From the NCBI RefSeq assembly GCF_007096635.1, contig NZ_VKAA01000026.1:1-64000 (forward strand): DNA of 64,000 nucleotides, written 5' to 3'. Below the pieces are notes generated by a model that ran no database searches, had not been told where the DNA came from, and saw only the letters and a list, made by a program, of their open reading frames with translations. Made by a program: the position numbers and the translations under genes. Positions 48,168 through 58,274 of this stretch are shown here, piece after piece. This DNA is from Mycolicibacterium sp. 018/SC-01/001 (lineage in GTDB: Bacteria > Actinomycetota > Actinomycetes > Mycobacteriales > Mycobacteriaceae). Every line of letters starts with the position of its first letter. The first letter of the stretch is position 1.

Positions 48168-48812
48168 TCAGCCCGGCAGATCGCACACCAGGAGATGGAA
48201 GGCGCCCTCACCGGCACCGACGCGCTTGTCCTCCGTCGTGCGCAAGCCCGCCTCGTGAATGACCGGCAGCAATTCGTCGACGGGGCGAAGCCGGAACCCG
48301 TGGCGAGTGAAGGGCATCTTCGACATCTGGCTCGGGTCGCCGACCCCGAGAACCAGACGTCCACCCGGTCGCAGGACACGCGCGAATTCACGCAGGACGG
48401 CGGGCAGATCGGCGACGAAGTAGATCGTGTTCGTCGAGATGATCGCGTCGAGTGCGGAATCGTCGAGTGGCAGGCTCTCCATCCGCCCCGAATGAAGGCG
48501 TAACCGGCCGCTGGCGATGCTGTCGGAGAACCGGCGCTTGGCCTCGGCGAGCATGGTCTCCGACATCTCGACCCCGTGAACGACCGCGGCGTCGCTGTCG
48601 AGCAGCATGCCGAGCCCGACCCCTCCCCCGAACCCGATGTCGGCGACGTCGGCGCCGGGCCTGGCCTGCGTAGCAGCGACGGCGGCGGCGACGATAGACC
48701 GATTGCCCCGATTCAGGAGGCGTCCGACGACACGGCCGGCGAACCCGGAGGGTTCGCCGAGCTGGCGAGCCAGCCCGGCAAGCGCACGATCCGCGATCGC
48801 CATGTTGATCAT
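48168..48812 (-). CDS. class I SAM-dependent methyltransferase
   Basis: A 214-residue methyltransferase: motif I is VADIGFGGGVGLGML near 55-69, acidic motif II VHGVEMS near 77-83 and motif IV DAIISTNTIYFVADL near 118-132, with LREFARVLRPGGRLVLG after. It belongs to the UbiE/Methyltransf_11 group; the substrate is unknown. Starts at 48812 or 48803 give nearly the same protein; no clear ribosome site is seen. It follows the DUF2834 gene region on the same strand. Confidence 0.87.
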   Translation of the reverse strand: MINMAIADRALAGLARQLGEPSGFAGRVVGRLLNRGNRSIVAAAVAATQARPGADVADIGFGGGVGLGMLLDSDAAVVHGVEMSETMLAEAKRRFSDSIASGRLRLHSGRMESLPLDDSALDAIISTNTIYFVADLPAVLREFARVLRPGGRLVLGVGDPSQMSKMPFTRHGFRLRPVDELLPVIHEAGLRTTEDKRVGAGEGAFHLLVCDLPG

Positions 48813-48939
48813 TAGACCAGCCGACACCCCGTCGCGCCCGAAATGTGAGCACCCTCTGCCGACAGTGCTTCTACGGTCGTGACCGCCGTCGAATCGCAAC
48901 CCTCAGCGCACTCTCGCGGCGGCGTAGCGCGCCTCGCCG

Positions 48940-49401
48940 TCAGGCGACACTCACCCAGACGATCTGCCCCACGGCGAGTAGAGCGACGATGACCAGCAGA
49001 GCCACGTCGACGCGTCGGATGTGCGAGCTCTCGGCAGGCTCGAGCCTCAACTCGCGGGCAATGAGGAACAGAGGGAACGTGAAGCTGATGGCAGTGGCAA
49101 ACCCGCCGAAGACGTAGAGCCACACGAACTTCACGCCATGCTTGCGCCCCTCCACCACCATCACGATCACAGCGGCGAGCGCCAACGCGGTGAGATCGCC
49201 GGTGTACGACCGGCTCGCCGGTGTGACTGTGAGATCGCTCATGTAGTGGGCCATGAAACCGCCGAACGAGTAGCTGAGGTTCGGAACCCACGTGACGACG
49301 AGACCGATGACGGCGACACATCCGTAGATGGCGCACCGGAGGTTTCGTGACGTAGTTGCGCGCGGCGATGCGTCCGCTCCGTCGACTGAAGACATTTCCA
49401 C
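48940..49401 (-). CDS. DUF2834-like four-helix membrane protein
   Basis: A 153-residue membrane protein with four helices (about 22-40, 68-85, 92-112 and 131-149). Sequences MAHYMSDLTVTPASRSYTGDL and VVEGRKHGVKFVWLYV match the DUF2834 style, a family of unknown function. Here the N terminus is longer than usual. It is on the minus strand, 79 bp downstream of the SnoaL gene, with a ychF-like repeat between. Confidence 0.75.
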   Translation of the reverse strand: MEMSSVDGADASPRATTSRNLRCAIYGCVAVIGLVVTWVPNLSYSFGGFMAHYMSDLTVTPASRSYTGDLTALALAAVIVMVVEGRKHGVKFVWLYVFGGFATAISFTFPLFLIARELRLEPAESSHIRRVDVALLVIVALLAVGQIVWVSVA

Positions 49402-49449
49402 AGGCTATGAGCCCGCGAGCTTTCATGCGGCAGCCTGTCCTCGAGACGC

Positions 49450-49479
49450 GAACCGGAATTCCACCACGGCGCCGTCGGC
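49450..49479 (-). repeat. ychF-tail repeat A
   Basis: Read on the minus strand this 30-mer encodes ADGAVVEFRF, against ADGDVVEFRF in YchF. It matches 51186-51215 at 24 of 30 bases. It begins 1 bp after the SnoaL stop codon and is not inside any gene. Confidence 0.7.
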
Positions 49480-49480
49480 G

Positions 49481-49876
49481 CTACTGCTGGGCGATTTGCC
49501 TGCGAACGTCGTCCCTGTCGATCACCGACCACACTTCGGTTATCCGCCCGTCGTCGAATCTGTAGAAGGCGTGCTCGGCGAACGACACCTGCCGACCCGT
49601 CGGTTCGAAACCCAGGAAAACGTGGTGCGGAGTGCACCGAAAGAACAGGCGGCAGGACACGAACTGGTCGTCGGCGATCAGGATCTCGGGGACGAACTGA
49701 AGATCCGGTGCGGCTCGGGTGTCATCCTCCAACATCGCCCGATAGCCGCTGAGCCGCAGCCGTACTCCGTTGTGTACGACGTCATCGGAGACGAAGTGAC
49801 CGAGATCGTCCCACCGCCGCGAGTTCAAGCACTCCAGATAGTCACGGTATGTCGTGAGCAGGTCATCCTCAGTCAT
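49481..49876 (-). CDS. SnoaL-like NTF2-fold protein
   Basis: A 131-residue protein of the SnoaL/ketosteroid-isomerase-like fold: TYRDYLECLNSRRWDDLGHFVSDDVVHNGVRLRLSGYRAML (about 9-49), then DLQFVPEILIADDQFVSCRLFFRC and the C-terminal DGRITEVWSVIDRDDVRRQI. This is the ester cyclase-like group. The role is unknown. ATG 49876 gives the normal start. It lies between ychF-tail repeats A and B, which flank it closely on both sides. Confidence 0.9.
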   Translation of the reverse strand: MTEDDLLTTYRDYLECLNSRRWDDLGHFVSDDVVHNGVRLRLSGYRAMLEDDTRAAPDLQFVPEILIADDQFVSCRLFFRCTPHHVFLGFEPTGRQVSFAEHAFYRFDDGRITEVWSVIDRDDVRRQIAQQ

Positions 49877-49887
49877 CACACCCACTC

Positions 49888-49914
49888 TCACACGCCGAAC
49901 CGGAACTCCACCAT
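49888..49914 (-). repeat. ychF-tail repeat B
   Basis: On the minus strand this reads ATG then VEFRFGV and a stop, like the true ychF end VEFRFNV-stop. The 21-mer 49891-49911 matches 51180-51200 at 18 bases, and its first 15 bases at 49897-49911 match repeat A at 14. It sits 6 bp past the RelE stop codon. Confidence 0.7.
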
Positions 49915-49920
49915 GTTCCG

Positions 49921-50184
49921 TTACCGATAAATGTCACGACGGTGGGCGATATGAATGACGCGGACGACAATCCTGTCGTCGAAAACCTGGTAGACAACCC
50001 GGAATTCGCCGCGTCGTGCGGAGTACCGGCCCTCCAACTGGCCCCGGAGCGGCTTTCCCACCCGGTATGGGCTGTCCGCCAACGGACCCCGGATGAACTC
50101 CCAACACGCGACCGCCACAGCCTCGGGAAGAACCTCGGTCAGTGCCCGCTTCGCGGCGCTGGTGAGCTCGACGCGATAGGTCAC
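49921..50184 (-). CDS. relE: RelE-family toxin
   Basis: An 87-residue type II toxin of the RelE fold. Conserved sequences: RVELTSAAKRALTEVLPEAVAVACWEFI, GKPLRGQLEGRYSARRGEFRVVYQVFDDRIVVRVIHIAHRRDIYR, with the Arg and Tyr used in ribosome-dependent mRNA cutting. It recalls mycobacterial RelE (Rv1246c). The gene overlaps its antitoxin by 4 bp (GTGA). Both lie between ychF-tail repeats C and B; TA genes adjoin ychF in M. tuberculosis too (vapBC32, from memory). Confidence 0.92.
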   Translation of the reverse strand: MTYRVELTSAAKRALTEVLPEAVAVACWEFIRGPLADSPYRVGKPLRGQLEGRYSARRGEFRVVYQVFDDRIVVRVIHIAHRRDIYR

Positions 50185-50465
50185 CGCGGCAGACGCCCGG
50201 TGGCGCGCATCTCCTCGGTCACCTCGTCGAGAGTGAAGATCGCGCCACGCTCGGCCTCGGACTCGGCTGCCCGAATGTCACGCATCAAGTCCTGGTCACT
50301 GAGAATCGCCAGCGTCTCCATGATCGAGTCATAGTCGTCGGCACCGAGAATCACCGCGGCGCGACGACCCTGACGGGTCACCTCGATACGCTCATGGGTG
50401 CGGACAGCTTCATCGACGAGCTTGGACAAGTTGGCCCGAACTTCGGCCAAGGGCAGTGTCGCCAT
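50181..50465 (-). CDS. relB: RelB/Phd-family antitoxin
   Basis: A 94-residue antitoxin. The N-terminal Phd/YefM DNA-binding part (TLPLAEVRANLSKLVDEAVRTHERIEVTRQGRRAAVILGADDYDSI) binds the operon's own promoter; the acidic C terminus (about 55-94) wraps the toxin. TAGAAT lies 7 nt before the ATG, so the operon starts with a leaderless message. Divergent from the methyltransferase gene across 82 bp. Confidence 0.92.
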   Translation of the reverse strand: MATLPLAEVRANLSKLVDEAVRTHERIEVTRQGRRAAVILGADDYDSIMETLAILSDQDLMRDIRAAESEAERGAIFTLDEVTEEMRATGRLPR

Positions 50466-50472
50466 GTACAGA

Positions 50473-50478
50473 ATTCTA
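50473..50478 (-). promoter_or_regulatory. -10 hexamer of the relBE operon
   Basis: TAGAAT on the minus strand, 7 nt before ATG 50465, a good sigma-A -10 match. RelB would be expected to bind here. Confidence 0.55.
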
Positions 50479-50534
50479 GCGTGATCGCCATGGCCTCGAC
50501 GTGTTCAGACGAAGACACGCGCAGACGCGCCACC

Positions 50535-50540
50535 TAGAGT
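50535..50540 (+). promoter_or_regulatory. -10 hexamer of the methyltransferase gene
   Basis: TAGAGT lies 7 nt before GTG 50548; leaderless start. Confidence 0.5.
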
Positions 50541-50547
50541 CGACCTC

Positions 50548-52250
<1,703 letters not shown>

Positions 52251-52320
52251 GGAGTCCACAGTCTGCCAGATGTCACCGCCACGCAGGCCTCCGCTGGCGG
52301 CGTGCGGTCACCCCAGCCGG

Positions 52321-52326
52321 TACGGT
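52321..52326 (+). promoter_or_regulatory. -10 hexamer of the DUF6542 gene
   Basis: TACGGT lies 6 nt before GTG 52333 in the divergent gap with ychF; leaderless start. Confidence 0.5.
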
Positions 52327-52332
52327 CGACGT

Positions 52333-53337
52333 GTGTCAGGACAGCGTGCGCGCTCGGCGGTGCCAGCCGAACTCCGCTCCGCGCACCCCACGATCAAGGG
52401 AGTGCCCTGGTGGGGCGCGATTTTGATCGCCGTCGTCGCCTCCGCGGTGGGCTTCGCCATCGACGCCGGCTCCGGCGGCGGTGCGCTGACATCCACGTTC
52501 TCCGTGTTCTACGTCATGGGATGCCTCACGGCCGTGCTCGCGGTCCGGCGCAACGGCCTGTTCACGGCCGCCATCCAGCCGCCGCTGCTGTTGTTCGTCA
52601 GCGTGCCGGGCGCCTACTTCCTGATGCACACCAAGGACATCAAAGGCATCAAAGACCTGTTGATCAACTGTGGGTATCCGCTGATCGAGCGCTTCCCGCT
52701 GATGTTCTTCACCTCTGCGGCGGTGCTGCTCGTCGCCATTGCACGCCGCTTCTTCGGCGCCTCGCCGGCAGCCCACAGCAGCTCGGTGTCGGCGAAGCTG
52801 TCGAAGTTCGTCACCGGCGGTGACGCTGGCGACCAGGCCGCAGAAGCCCCCGCGAAGAAGCCCCGCCGGCGCCACACCGCGAGCAGTCGCACCGAGGCCG
52901 CGGGGCGCCGCGACGCCGCGAAGGCCCGCACGCAGCGGCCGACCCGGCGTGCCGCGCCCTCGCGGTCACGGCACGCCCGCCCACCGGACCCCACCGAGAT
53001 CATCGAGCCGGTGGTCGATCTGGACCGGCCCCGCAGGCGCCGGCCCCGCCCGGACGAGGCGACCCCATCGGAGACCAGGCGCCGGCCCCGGCCGGCGCGG
53101 GAGTCGACCCGCGAGTCCCGCGTTCCCCCTGCCGAGCGCCTCAGCGGTTACGACCGCCCGGCGCGCCGGCCCCGCTACGACGAGTACGAGTCACCGCGCG
53201 AGAGCACTCATCACCCGGTGTCCCGGGTCCGTTACCGCGGCAGCGACGGCAACACCCATTCCGACGAGCCCGAGTACCGGCCGCGGCGGCGGCCGTCCCG
53301 CGACGTCGACGCCGATCGCTGGGAGTACGACATCTAG
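52333..53337 (+). CDS. DUF6542 membrane protein with long basic tail (Rv1111c-like)
   Basis: A 334-residue protein. The N-terminal half has four membrane helices (about 25-45, 50-67, 73-92, 115-135); the loop FLMHTKDIKGIKDLLINCGYPLIERFPLMF is highly conserved in the mycobacterial family. The C-terminal 180 residues are disordered and very rich in Arg, Pro and Glu. In H37Rv (Rv1111c) it likewise adjoins ychF and lytB2. Function unknown. The stop overlaps the convergent penicillin-binding gene by 4 bp. Confidence 0.88.
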   Translation: MSGQRARSAVPAELRSAHPTIKGVPWWGAILIAVVASAVGFAIDAGSGGGALTSTFSVFYVMGCLTAVLAVRRNGLFTAAIQPPLLLFVSVPGAYFLMHTKDIKGIKDLLINCGYPLIERFPLMFFTSAAVLLVAIARRFFGASPAAHSSSVSAKLSKFVTGGDAGDQAAEAPAKKPRRRHTASSRTEAAGRRDAAKARTQRPTRRAAPSRSRHARPPDPTEIIEPVVDLDRPRRRRPRPDEATPSETRRRPRPARESTRESRVPPAERLSGYDRPARRPRYDEYESPRESTHHPVSRVRYRGSDGNTHSDEPEYRPRRRPSRDVDADRWEYDI

Positions 53338-55097
53338 GACCGCAGGAACTGTCCCGCGGCGTCGACCGCCGGCGTGGACGTCCCAGCGTCGGCGACGAAC
53401 ACCGCCACCGCGAGATCGTCGCGGATACCGACGAACCAGCCGTGCGCGCGCTGGACGCCGTCCGGCCCGACGTATTCGGCGGTGCCGGTCTTGCCCAGCA
53501 TGCCGGGGATGTCCTGCAGTTGGGTGGCGGTGCCCCCGGTGATGGTCTCGCGCATCATCGCCTTGACCTGCTCCGCCACGCCCGCGGGGAGCGGCTGCGG
53601 CGTGTGGTCCGCGGTGGCCGGCTGACCGGCGACGATGGCCGGCATGGGCACCGATCCGCGCGCCAGCGTCGCGGCCACCAGCGCCATCCCGAACGGTGAT
53701 GCCGTGACCTTGCCCTGTCCGATGCCCTCCTCGACACGCAGCGCAGAGGTGTCGGCGACCGGAACCGAGCCCGTCACCGTCGTCATGCCCGGCGCGGTGA
53801 AGTCGACGCCCAACCCCAGCTGAGCCGCGGCGTTGGTGAGCCCGTCGGGCGGCAGATTTACCGCCAGGCGTCCCATGGTGGTGTTGCACGACTTGGCGAA
53901 GGCGGTGTGCAGCGGTACGTCGCCCAGGTCGAATTCGTCGTCGTTCGGGATCTGCCGGCCCTCGATGTTCTCGGTCCCCGGGCAGCCGACGACGCTGTCC
54001 GGGGTGACCTGGCCCGCCTGCAGCGCGGCGGACACCGTCACCGTCTTGAACGTGGACCCGGGCGGGTACAGACCGGTCAGCGCGATCGGTCCCTGTGCGT
54101 CGGCGGGAGCGTTCTGCGCGACGGCGAGCAGATTCCCCGTGGACGGCTGGATCGCGACGAGAGCAGCAGGCGTCGGCAGCGGCGCGAGCGCGTTCTCCGC
54201 GGCGCGCAACATACCGATGTCCAGCGTGCTGGCGATGTCGCCGACCGGCTTGGCGTCCGCACCTCCGACGCGCTGCGCGCCGGCCGCGGTCTGCGCCGTC
54301 ACCGCCCACCCGGCCGCGGCGTCCATGCGCTGCTGCCAGAGGTCGGACAGCCCGGACAGCGTGGGTGAGGTCAGCGTGCGATCGGTGGCGAGCAGCCGGG
54401 TCTGCGGCCGCAGCGTGACGTTCGGCAGGGCCGAGAGTTGATCCTTGATCGGGGCCAGGTCCTCGTCGCGCAGGGTGATCGCCGTGACGGTCTTGCCGCC
54501 GGCCAGCTCACCGGCCAGCGACTCCGGCGTGATCGTGGGTGCGATCGGATTGAGCAGTGCGGCAACGGCATTGACGTCGACTCCGGGTGCGAGGTCGACC
54601 AGCGTGACGACGTGCTGGGTGAGCAGGTCGGCGCCGGCGCGGTCGAGAACCCGGGCAGCGGGCTGGGCGACCAGCGTGGAGAACGACAGCGGCCCCTTGT
54701 CCAGGCCGGGCGCGACCGTGGTGGCGTCCCACTGGATCTTCCAGTCGTCGCCGGCACTCTGGGCTTTGCCCGTGCTGCTGTAGGTCCACTGGATCTTCTT
54801 CTCAGGACCGAACTTCCACGTCGTGTCGAGCGCGAAGGTCCCCGCACCGTCCTGGTCCTGGACCTGGCCGGGCGCGACGTGCACGTCTTTGCCCAAACTG
54901 TCGAACAGCCCCGTCAGCGTCGTGCGGGCGGCGTTCTCGTCGGTCGTCAGGGCGCCAGCGGCGGCGGCGTCACCGCGGCTCAGCGCGTCGGCGAAGGCCG
55001 CCACGGTGGACTGCAGCCGGTCCTTCGCATCGCTGCACCCCGTGAGCAGAAGGACGACGACGAACAGGACAGCCGATGATCGCTTCAGCACACCCAC
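53334..55097 (-). CDS. penicillin-binding lipoprotein (class B, MecA_N-like)
   Basis: A 587-residue lipoprotein. The signal ends in LLTGC with lipid Cys21. An NTF2-like MecA N-terminal domain (about 25-135), a dimerisation domain (about 140-280) and a transpeptidase domain follow, with S348-T-F-K351, S403-C-N405 and K536-T-G538, all intact. It crosslinks peptidoglycan, and MecA-type proteins can be beta-lactam tolerant. It resembles Rv2864c of M. tuberculosis, which lies elsewhere. TACGTT is 8 nt before GTG 55097. Its presence between DUF6542 and ispH is not what I recall for H37Rv. Confidence 0.93.
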   Translation of the reverse strand: MGVLKRSSAVLFVVVLLLTGCSDAKDRLQSTVAAFADALSRGDAAAAGALTTDENAARTTLTGLFDSLGKDVHVAPGQVQDQDGAGTFALDTTWKFGPEKKIQWTYSSTGKAQSAGDDWKIQWDATTVAPGLDKGPLSFSTLVAQPAARVLDRAGADLLTQHVVTLVDLAPGVDVNAVAALLNPIAPTITPESLAGELAGGKTVTAITLRDEDLAPIKDQLSALPNVTLRPQTRLLATDRTLTSPTLSGLSDLWQQRMDAAAGWAVTAQTAAGAQRVGGADAKPVGDIASTLDIGMLRAAENALAPLPTPAALVAIQPSTGNLLAVAQNAPADAQGPIALTGLYPPGSTFKTVTVSAALQAGQVTPDSVVGCPGTENIEGRQIPNDDEFDLGDVPLHTAFAKSCNTTMGRLAVNLPPDGLTNAAAQLGLGVDFTAPGMTTVTGSVPVADTSALRVEEGIGQGKVTASPFGMALVAATLARGSVPMPAIVAGQPATADHTPQPLPAGVAEQVKAMMRETITGGTATQLQDIPGMLGKTGTAEYVGPDGVQRAHGWFVGIRDDLAVAVFVADAGTSTPAVDAAGQFLRS

Positions 55098-55117
55098 GGG
55101 TGCCGAACGTACCCGCG

Positions 55118-56131
55118 CTAGGCGCGTGCGGGCCTGATCTCCCGCGGCAGGGCGAACACGAGTGTCTCGTTGGCGGTGGTCACCGGTTGCACGGTCGCGA
55201 AGCCGTGCTCGGCCAGTCGGTCGAGCACTCCGCGGACCAGGATCTCGGGCACCGACGCGCCTGAGGTCACCCCCACCGTCGTCACCCCGTCGAGCCAGGA
55301 CGGGTCGATGTCCTCGGCGTAGTCGACCAGGTGCGCGGCGGACGCGCCGGCCCCCAGCGCCACCTCGACGAGCCGCACGGAATTCGACGAGTTCTTGGAG
55401 CCGACGACGATGACGAGGTCGCACTCCGGCGCCATCGCTTTGACCGCCACCTGACGGTTCTGGGTGGCGTAGCAGATGTCGTCGCTGGGCGGGTCCTGCA
55501 GCGTGGGGAACTTCTCCCGCAGCCGCCGCACGGTCTCCATCGTCTCGTCGACCGACAGCGTCGTCTGGGACAGCCAGACCACCTTGTCGGGGTTGCGGAC
55601 GGTGACGTTGTCGACCGCGTCGGGATTGTCGACGACCTGGACGTGGTCGGGAGCCTCACCGGCGGTCCCGACGACCTCCTCGTGGCCCTCGTGGCCGACC
55701 AGCAGGATGTCGTAGTCGTCGCGGGCGTAGCGCTTGGCCTCGTTGTGCACCTTGGTCACCAGCGGGCAGGTGGCGTCGATGGTCTGCAGGTTCCTCGCCT
55801 TGGCCTCGACATGCACCGTCGGTGCGACACCATGAGCGGAGAACACGACGATGGCGCCCTCGGGCACCTCGTCGGTCTGCTCGACGAAGACCGCTCCGGC
55901 TTTGGCCAGCGTGTCGACCACGTAGCGGTTGTGCACGATCTCGTGCCGCACGTAGACCGGCGCCCCGTGCTTCTCCAGCGCCCGCTCGACGGTCTCCACC
56001 GCGCGGTCCACACCGGCGCAGTAGCCGCGCGGCTCGGCCAGCAGCACCCGCTTGCCCGCGTCGTCGCCGGGGACCGTGCCGAGCGCGGATCTGCTGGCAC
56101 CGGGAATCCCCATGTTGACAGTCGGAGGCAT
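55118..56131 (-). CDS. ispH: 4-hydroxy-3-methylbut-2-enyl diphosphate reductase
   Basis: A 337-residue IspH (LytB2). The [4Fe-4S] cysteines are C38 in PRGYCAGVDRAV, the Cys of DATCPLVTKVHNEA and that of DDICYATQNRQ. Other signatures are VYVRHEIVHNR, VVFSAHGV and VGVTSGASVPEILV. It makes IPP and DMAPP in the last step of the MEP pathway, essential in mycobacteria. ATG 56131, with TACCCT 6 nt before it, gives the M. tuberculosis-type N terminus (MxPTVxMGIPGAS). Divergent from the lipid-droplet protein gene, both apparently leaderless. Confidence 0.97.
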   Translation of the reverse strand: MPPTVNMGIPGASRSALGTVPGDDAGKRVLLAEPRGYCAGVDRAVETVERALEKHGAPVYVRHEIVHNRYVVDTLAKAGAVFVEQTDEVPEGAIVVFSAHGVAPTVHVEAKARNLQTIDATCPLVTKVHNEAKRYARDDYDILLVGHEGHEEVVGTAGEAPDHVQVVDNPDAVDNVTVRNPDKVVWLSQTTLSVDETMETVRRLREKFPTLQDPPSDDICYATQNRQVAVKAMAPECDLVIVVGSKNSSNSVRLVEVALGAGASAAHLVDYAEDIDPSWLDGVTTVGVTSGASVPEILVRGVLDRLAEHGFATVQPVTTANETLVFALPREIRPARA

Positions 56132-56137
56132 GGGTCC

Positions 56138-56143
56138 AGGGTA
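56138..56143 (-). promoter_or_regulatory. -10 hexamer of leaderless ispH
   Basis: TACCCT on the minus strand, 6 nt before ATG 56131. Confidence 0.55.
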
Positions 56144-56171
56144 CTGATCCGCCCCTCGCCCCGGCCAGCCG

Positions 56172-56177
56172 TAGGCT
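56172..56177 (+). promoter_or_regulatory. -10 hexamer of the lipid-droplet protein gene
   Basis: TAGGCT lies 6 nt before ATG 56184; it argues for that ATG over GTG 56178. Confidence 0.55.
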
Positions 56178-56183
56178 GTGGCC

Positions 56184-56768
56184 ATGGCAACTGCACCGTA
56201 CGGGGTCCGTCTGCTGGTGGGTGCAGCGGTGACCGCGATCGAGGAAACCCGCAAGCTTCCGCAGACCATCCTGATGTACCCGATGACGTTCGCGAGCCAG
56301 ATCGCGCAGTTGGTCATGAAGGTGCAGCAGGACGTCGCCGTCCTGGTGATCAAGGGCGACGAGACGCTCGACACGATGTTCCCGCCCAAGGACGAACAAC
56401 CGGAGTGGGCGACGTTCGACGAGGACCTGCCGTCCGACGAGCAGTCCGGCGCCGACATCGTGACGTTGCCGGTGCGCGACGGCGAACGGCTCACCGAAGG
56501 CCGGTTCGCCCTGTTCAGCGAGGAGCCGGAGACGCCGAACACCACCGCCGCGGGCGCCGCGGACGCGGCGACCGCCACGTCGGATGCCCCGGAGATCGTC
56601 ACCGAGATCGACTACCAGAACCTGACGCTGGCCCAGCTGCGCGCCCGTCTGACCTCGCTGCGGATCCCGGATCTGGAGGCGCTGCTCGCCTACGAGGAGA
56701 CGACGAAGGCGCGTGCCCCGTTCCAGACGCTGCTCGCCAACAGGATCACGCGCGCGTCGGCGAAGTGA
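56184..56768 (+). CDS. lipid-droplet-associated protein (Rv1109c-like)
   Basis: A 194-residue protein: an amphipathic N terminus (MATAPYGVRLLVGAAVTAIEETRKLPQTILMYPMTFASQIAQLVMKVQQDVAVLVIKG, about 1-58) fit to coat a lipid surface, a disordered acidic middle with Thr/Ala, and a C-terminal helical domain (LTLAQLRARLTSLRIPDLEALLAYEETTKARAPF). It is of the mycobacterial family annotated as lipid droplet-associated. The stop overlaps xseA by GTGA, so it is cotranscribed with xseAB. Confidence 0.85.
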   Translation: MATAPYGVRLLVGAAVTAIEETRKLPQTILMYPMTFASQIAQLVMKVQQDVAVLVIKGDETLDTMFPPKDEQPEWATFDEDLPSDEQSGADIVTLPVRDGERLTEGRFALFSEEPETPNTTAAGAADAATATSDAPEIVTEIDYQNLTLAQLRARLTSLRIPDLEALLAYEETTKARAPFQTLLANRITRASAK

Positions 56769-58006
56769 CCAGCCCCGGGCAGTCGCCGGAGAACCCGTTC
56801 CCCGTCCGCGGTGTCGCGATCCGCGTCGCCGGCTGGATCGACAAGCTCGGCGCGGTCTGGGTCGAGGGCCAGATCGCGCAGCTGACGCTGCGGCCGAACT
56901 CGAACACCGCGTTCATCACACTGCGGGACCCGGCTGCGGACATGTCGCTGTCGCTGACCTGCCCCCGCGACCTGGTCACCAACGCGCCGGTGAAGATGAC
57001 CGACGGCACGCAGGTGATCGTCTACGGCAAACCGAACTTCTACACCGGCCGCGGCACGTTCTCGCTGCGGGTCAGCGAGATCCGAGCGGTCGGCATCGGC
57101 GAGCTGCTGGCCCGCATCGATCGGCTGCGTCGCCTACTCGACGCCGAGGGCCTGTTCGACGCCCGGCTGAAGCGGCCGATCCCGTTCCTGCCCGGCACGA
57201 TCGGGCTGATCACCGGCCGGGCGTCGGCGGCGGAACACGACATCACCGCCGTCGCGTCGGCGCGGTGGCCCGCAGTGCGCTTCGACGTGCGCAACACCGT
57301 GGTGCAGGGCCCCAACGCGGTGCCCCAGATCGTCGAGGCGCTGCGCGCGCTCGACGCCGACCCCGAGGTGGACGTCATCGTGCTGGCCCGCGGCGGCGGC
57401 AGCGTCGAGGACCTGCTCCCGTTCTCCGACGAGACCCTCTGTCGGGAGATCGCCACGTGCACGACGCCGGTGGTCAGCGCCATCGGTCACGAACCCGACA
57501 ATCCGCTCTGCGATCTGGTGGCCGATCTGCGGGCCGCCACCCCGACCGATGCTGCCAAACGCATCGTGCCCGACACGTCCGCCGAGCTGGCACTCGTCGC
57601 CGACCTGCGCCGCCGTAGCGCGCGGGCGTTGCGGAACTGGGTCAACCGCGAGCAGCACACACTGACCCAGCTGCGCAGCCGGCCGGTGCTGGCCCGCCCG
57701 CTGGACGCCGTCGCCGCCCGGGCCGACGAGATCCACCGCGCACGCCGCGCTGCCCGCCGCGACATCGCCCGGCTGCTCGACGGGGAGTCCGAGCGGATCG
57801 GGCACCTGTCGGCACGGTTGAGCACACTGGGTCCTGCCGCGACGCTCGCGCGCGGCTACGCCGTCGTGCAGGCCGTTCCAGACGGCGGGCCGCCCCAGGT
57901 GCTGCACTCCGTGGCCGACGCGCCGGCCGGGGTGCGTCTGCGGATACGGGTGGCCGACGGTGCGGTGACGGCGATCAGCGAGGGCCAGGCGGGAGACGAG
58001 GTATGA
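56765..58006 (+). CDS. xseA: exodeoxyribonuclease VII large subunit
   Basis: A 413-residue protein. The N-terminal OB fold (about 15-105; FPVRGVAIRVAGWIDKLGAVWVEGQIAQL) is followed by the catalytic domain with GLITGRASAAEHDI, ARGGGSVEDLLPFSDE and SAIGHEPD, then a long helical hook and ARGYAVV near the end. With XseB it degrades single-stranded DNA in both directions to acid-soluble pieces. The GTG start overlaps the lipid-droplet gene stop, and its own stop overlaps xseB by 4 bp. Confidence 0.97.
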   Translation: MTSPGQSPENPFPVRGVAIRVAGWIDKLGAVWVEGQIAQLTLRPNSNTAFITLRDPAADMSLSLTCPRDLVTNAPVKMTDGTQVIVYGKPNFYTGRGTFSLRVSEIRAVGIGELLARIDRLRRLLDAEGLFDARLKRPIPFLPGTIGLITGRASAAEHDITAVASARWPAVRFDVRNTVVQGPNAVPQIVEALRALDADPEVDVIVLARGGGSVEDLLPFSDETLCREIATCTTPVVSAIGHEPDNPLCDLVADLRAATPTDAAKRIVPDTSAELALVADLRRRSARALRNWVNREQHTLTQLRSRPVLARPLDAVAARADEIHRARRAARRDIARLLDGESERIGHLSARLSTLGPAATLARGYAVVQAVPDGGPPQVLHSVADAPAGVRLRIRVADGAVTAISEGQAGDEV

Positions 58007-58218
58007 CGAAGCCTATTAGCGAACTGGGCTACGAAGAGGCGCGCGACGAGCTGATCGACGTCGTGCAGCAGCTCGAGCATGGCGGCCTCGACCTCGATGC
58101 GTCGCTGAAGTTGTGGGAACGCGGCGAAGCGCTGGCAAAATGCTGCGAAGAGCACTTAGCTGGGGCGCGCAAGCGAGTGGCCGACGCGCTGGCCGCGAGC
58201 GACGATTCCGGAGACTGA
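58003..58218 (+). CDS. xseB: exodeoxyribonuclease VII small subunit
   Basis: A 71-residue helical-hairpin protein with the family signature LGYEEARDELIDVVQQLEHGGLDLDASLKLWERGEALAKCCEEHL (about 6-50). Several copies bind each XseA. The ATGA overlap with xseA couples translation and helps set the high small-subunit ratio. The C terminus (ALAASDDSGD) is acidic. Confidence 0.95.
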   Translation: MTKPISELGYEEARDELIDVVQQLEHGGLDLDASLKLWERGEALAKCCEEHLAGARKRVADALAASDDSGD

Positions 58219-58252
58219 CCGCGGGACCGCCTAACGGGTGATGCTGGAAAAT

Positions 58253-58266
58253 TGGAACACGTTTCA
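58253..58266. promoter_or_regulatory. KstR operator of the 3-beta-HSD gene
   Basis: TGGAACACGTTTCA matches T-NN-AAC-NN-GTT-NN-A fully. It stands 2 bp before the -10 hexamer TATTGT (58269-58274), which is 6 nt from ATG 58281. Binding would block the promoter. It agrees with the sterol role of the gene. Confidence 0.75.
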
Positions 58267-58268
58267 GT

Positions 58269-58274
58269 TATTGT
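58269..58274 (+). promoter_or_regulatory. -10 hexamer of leaderless 3-beta-HSD gene
   Basis: TATTGT lies 6 nt before ATG 58281, so the transcript is likely leaderless. Confidence 0.55.
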
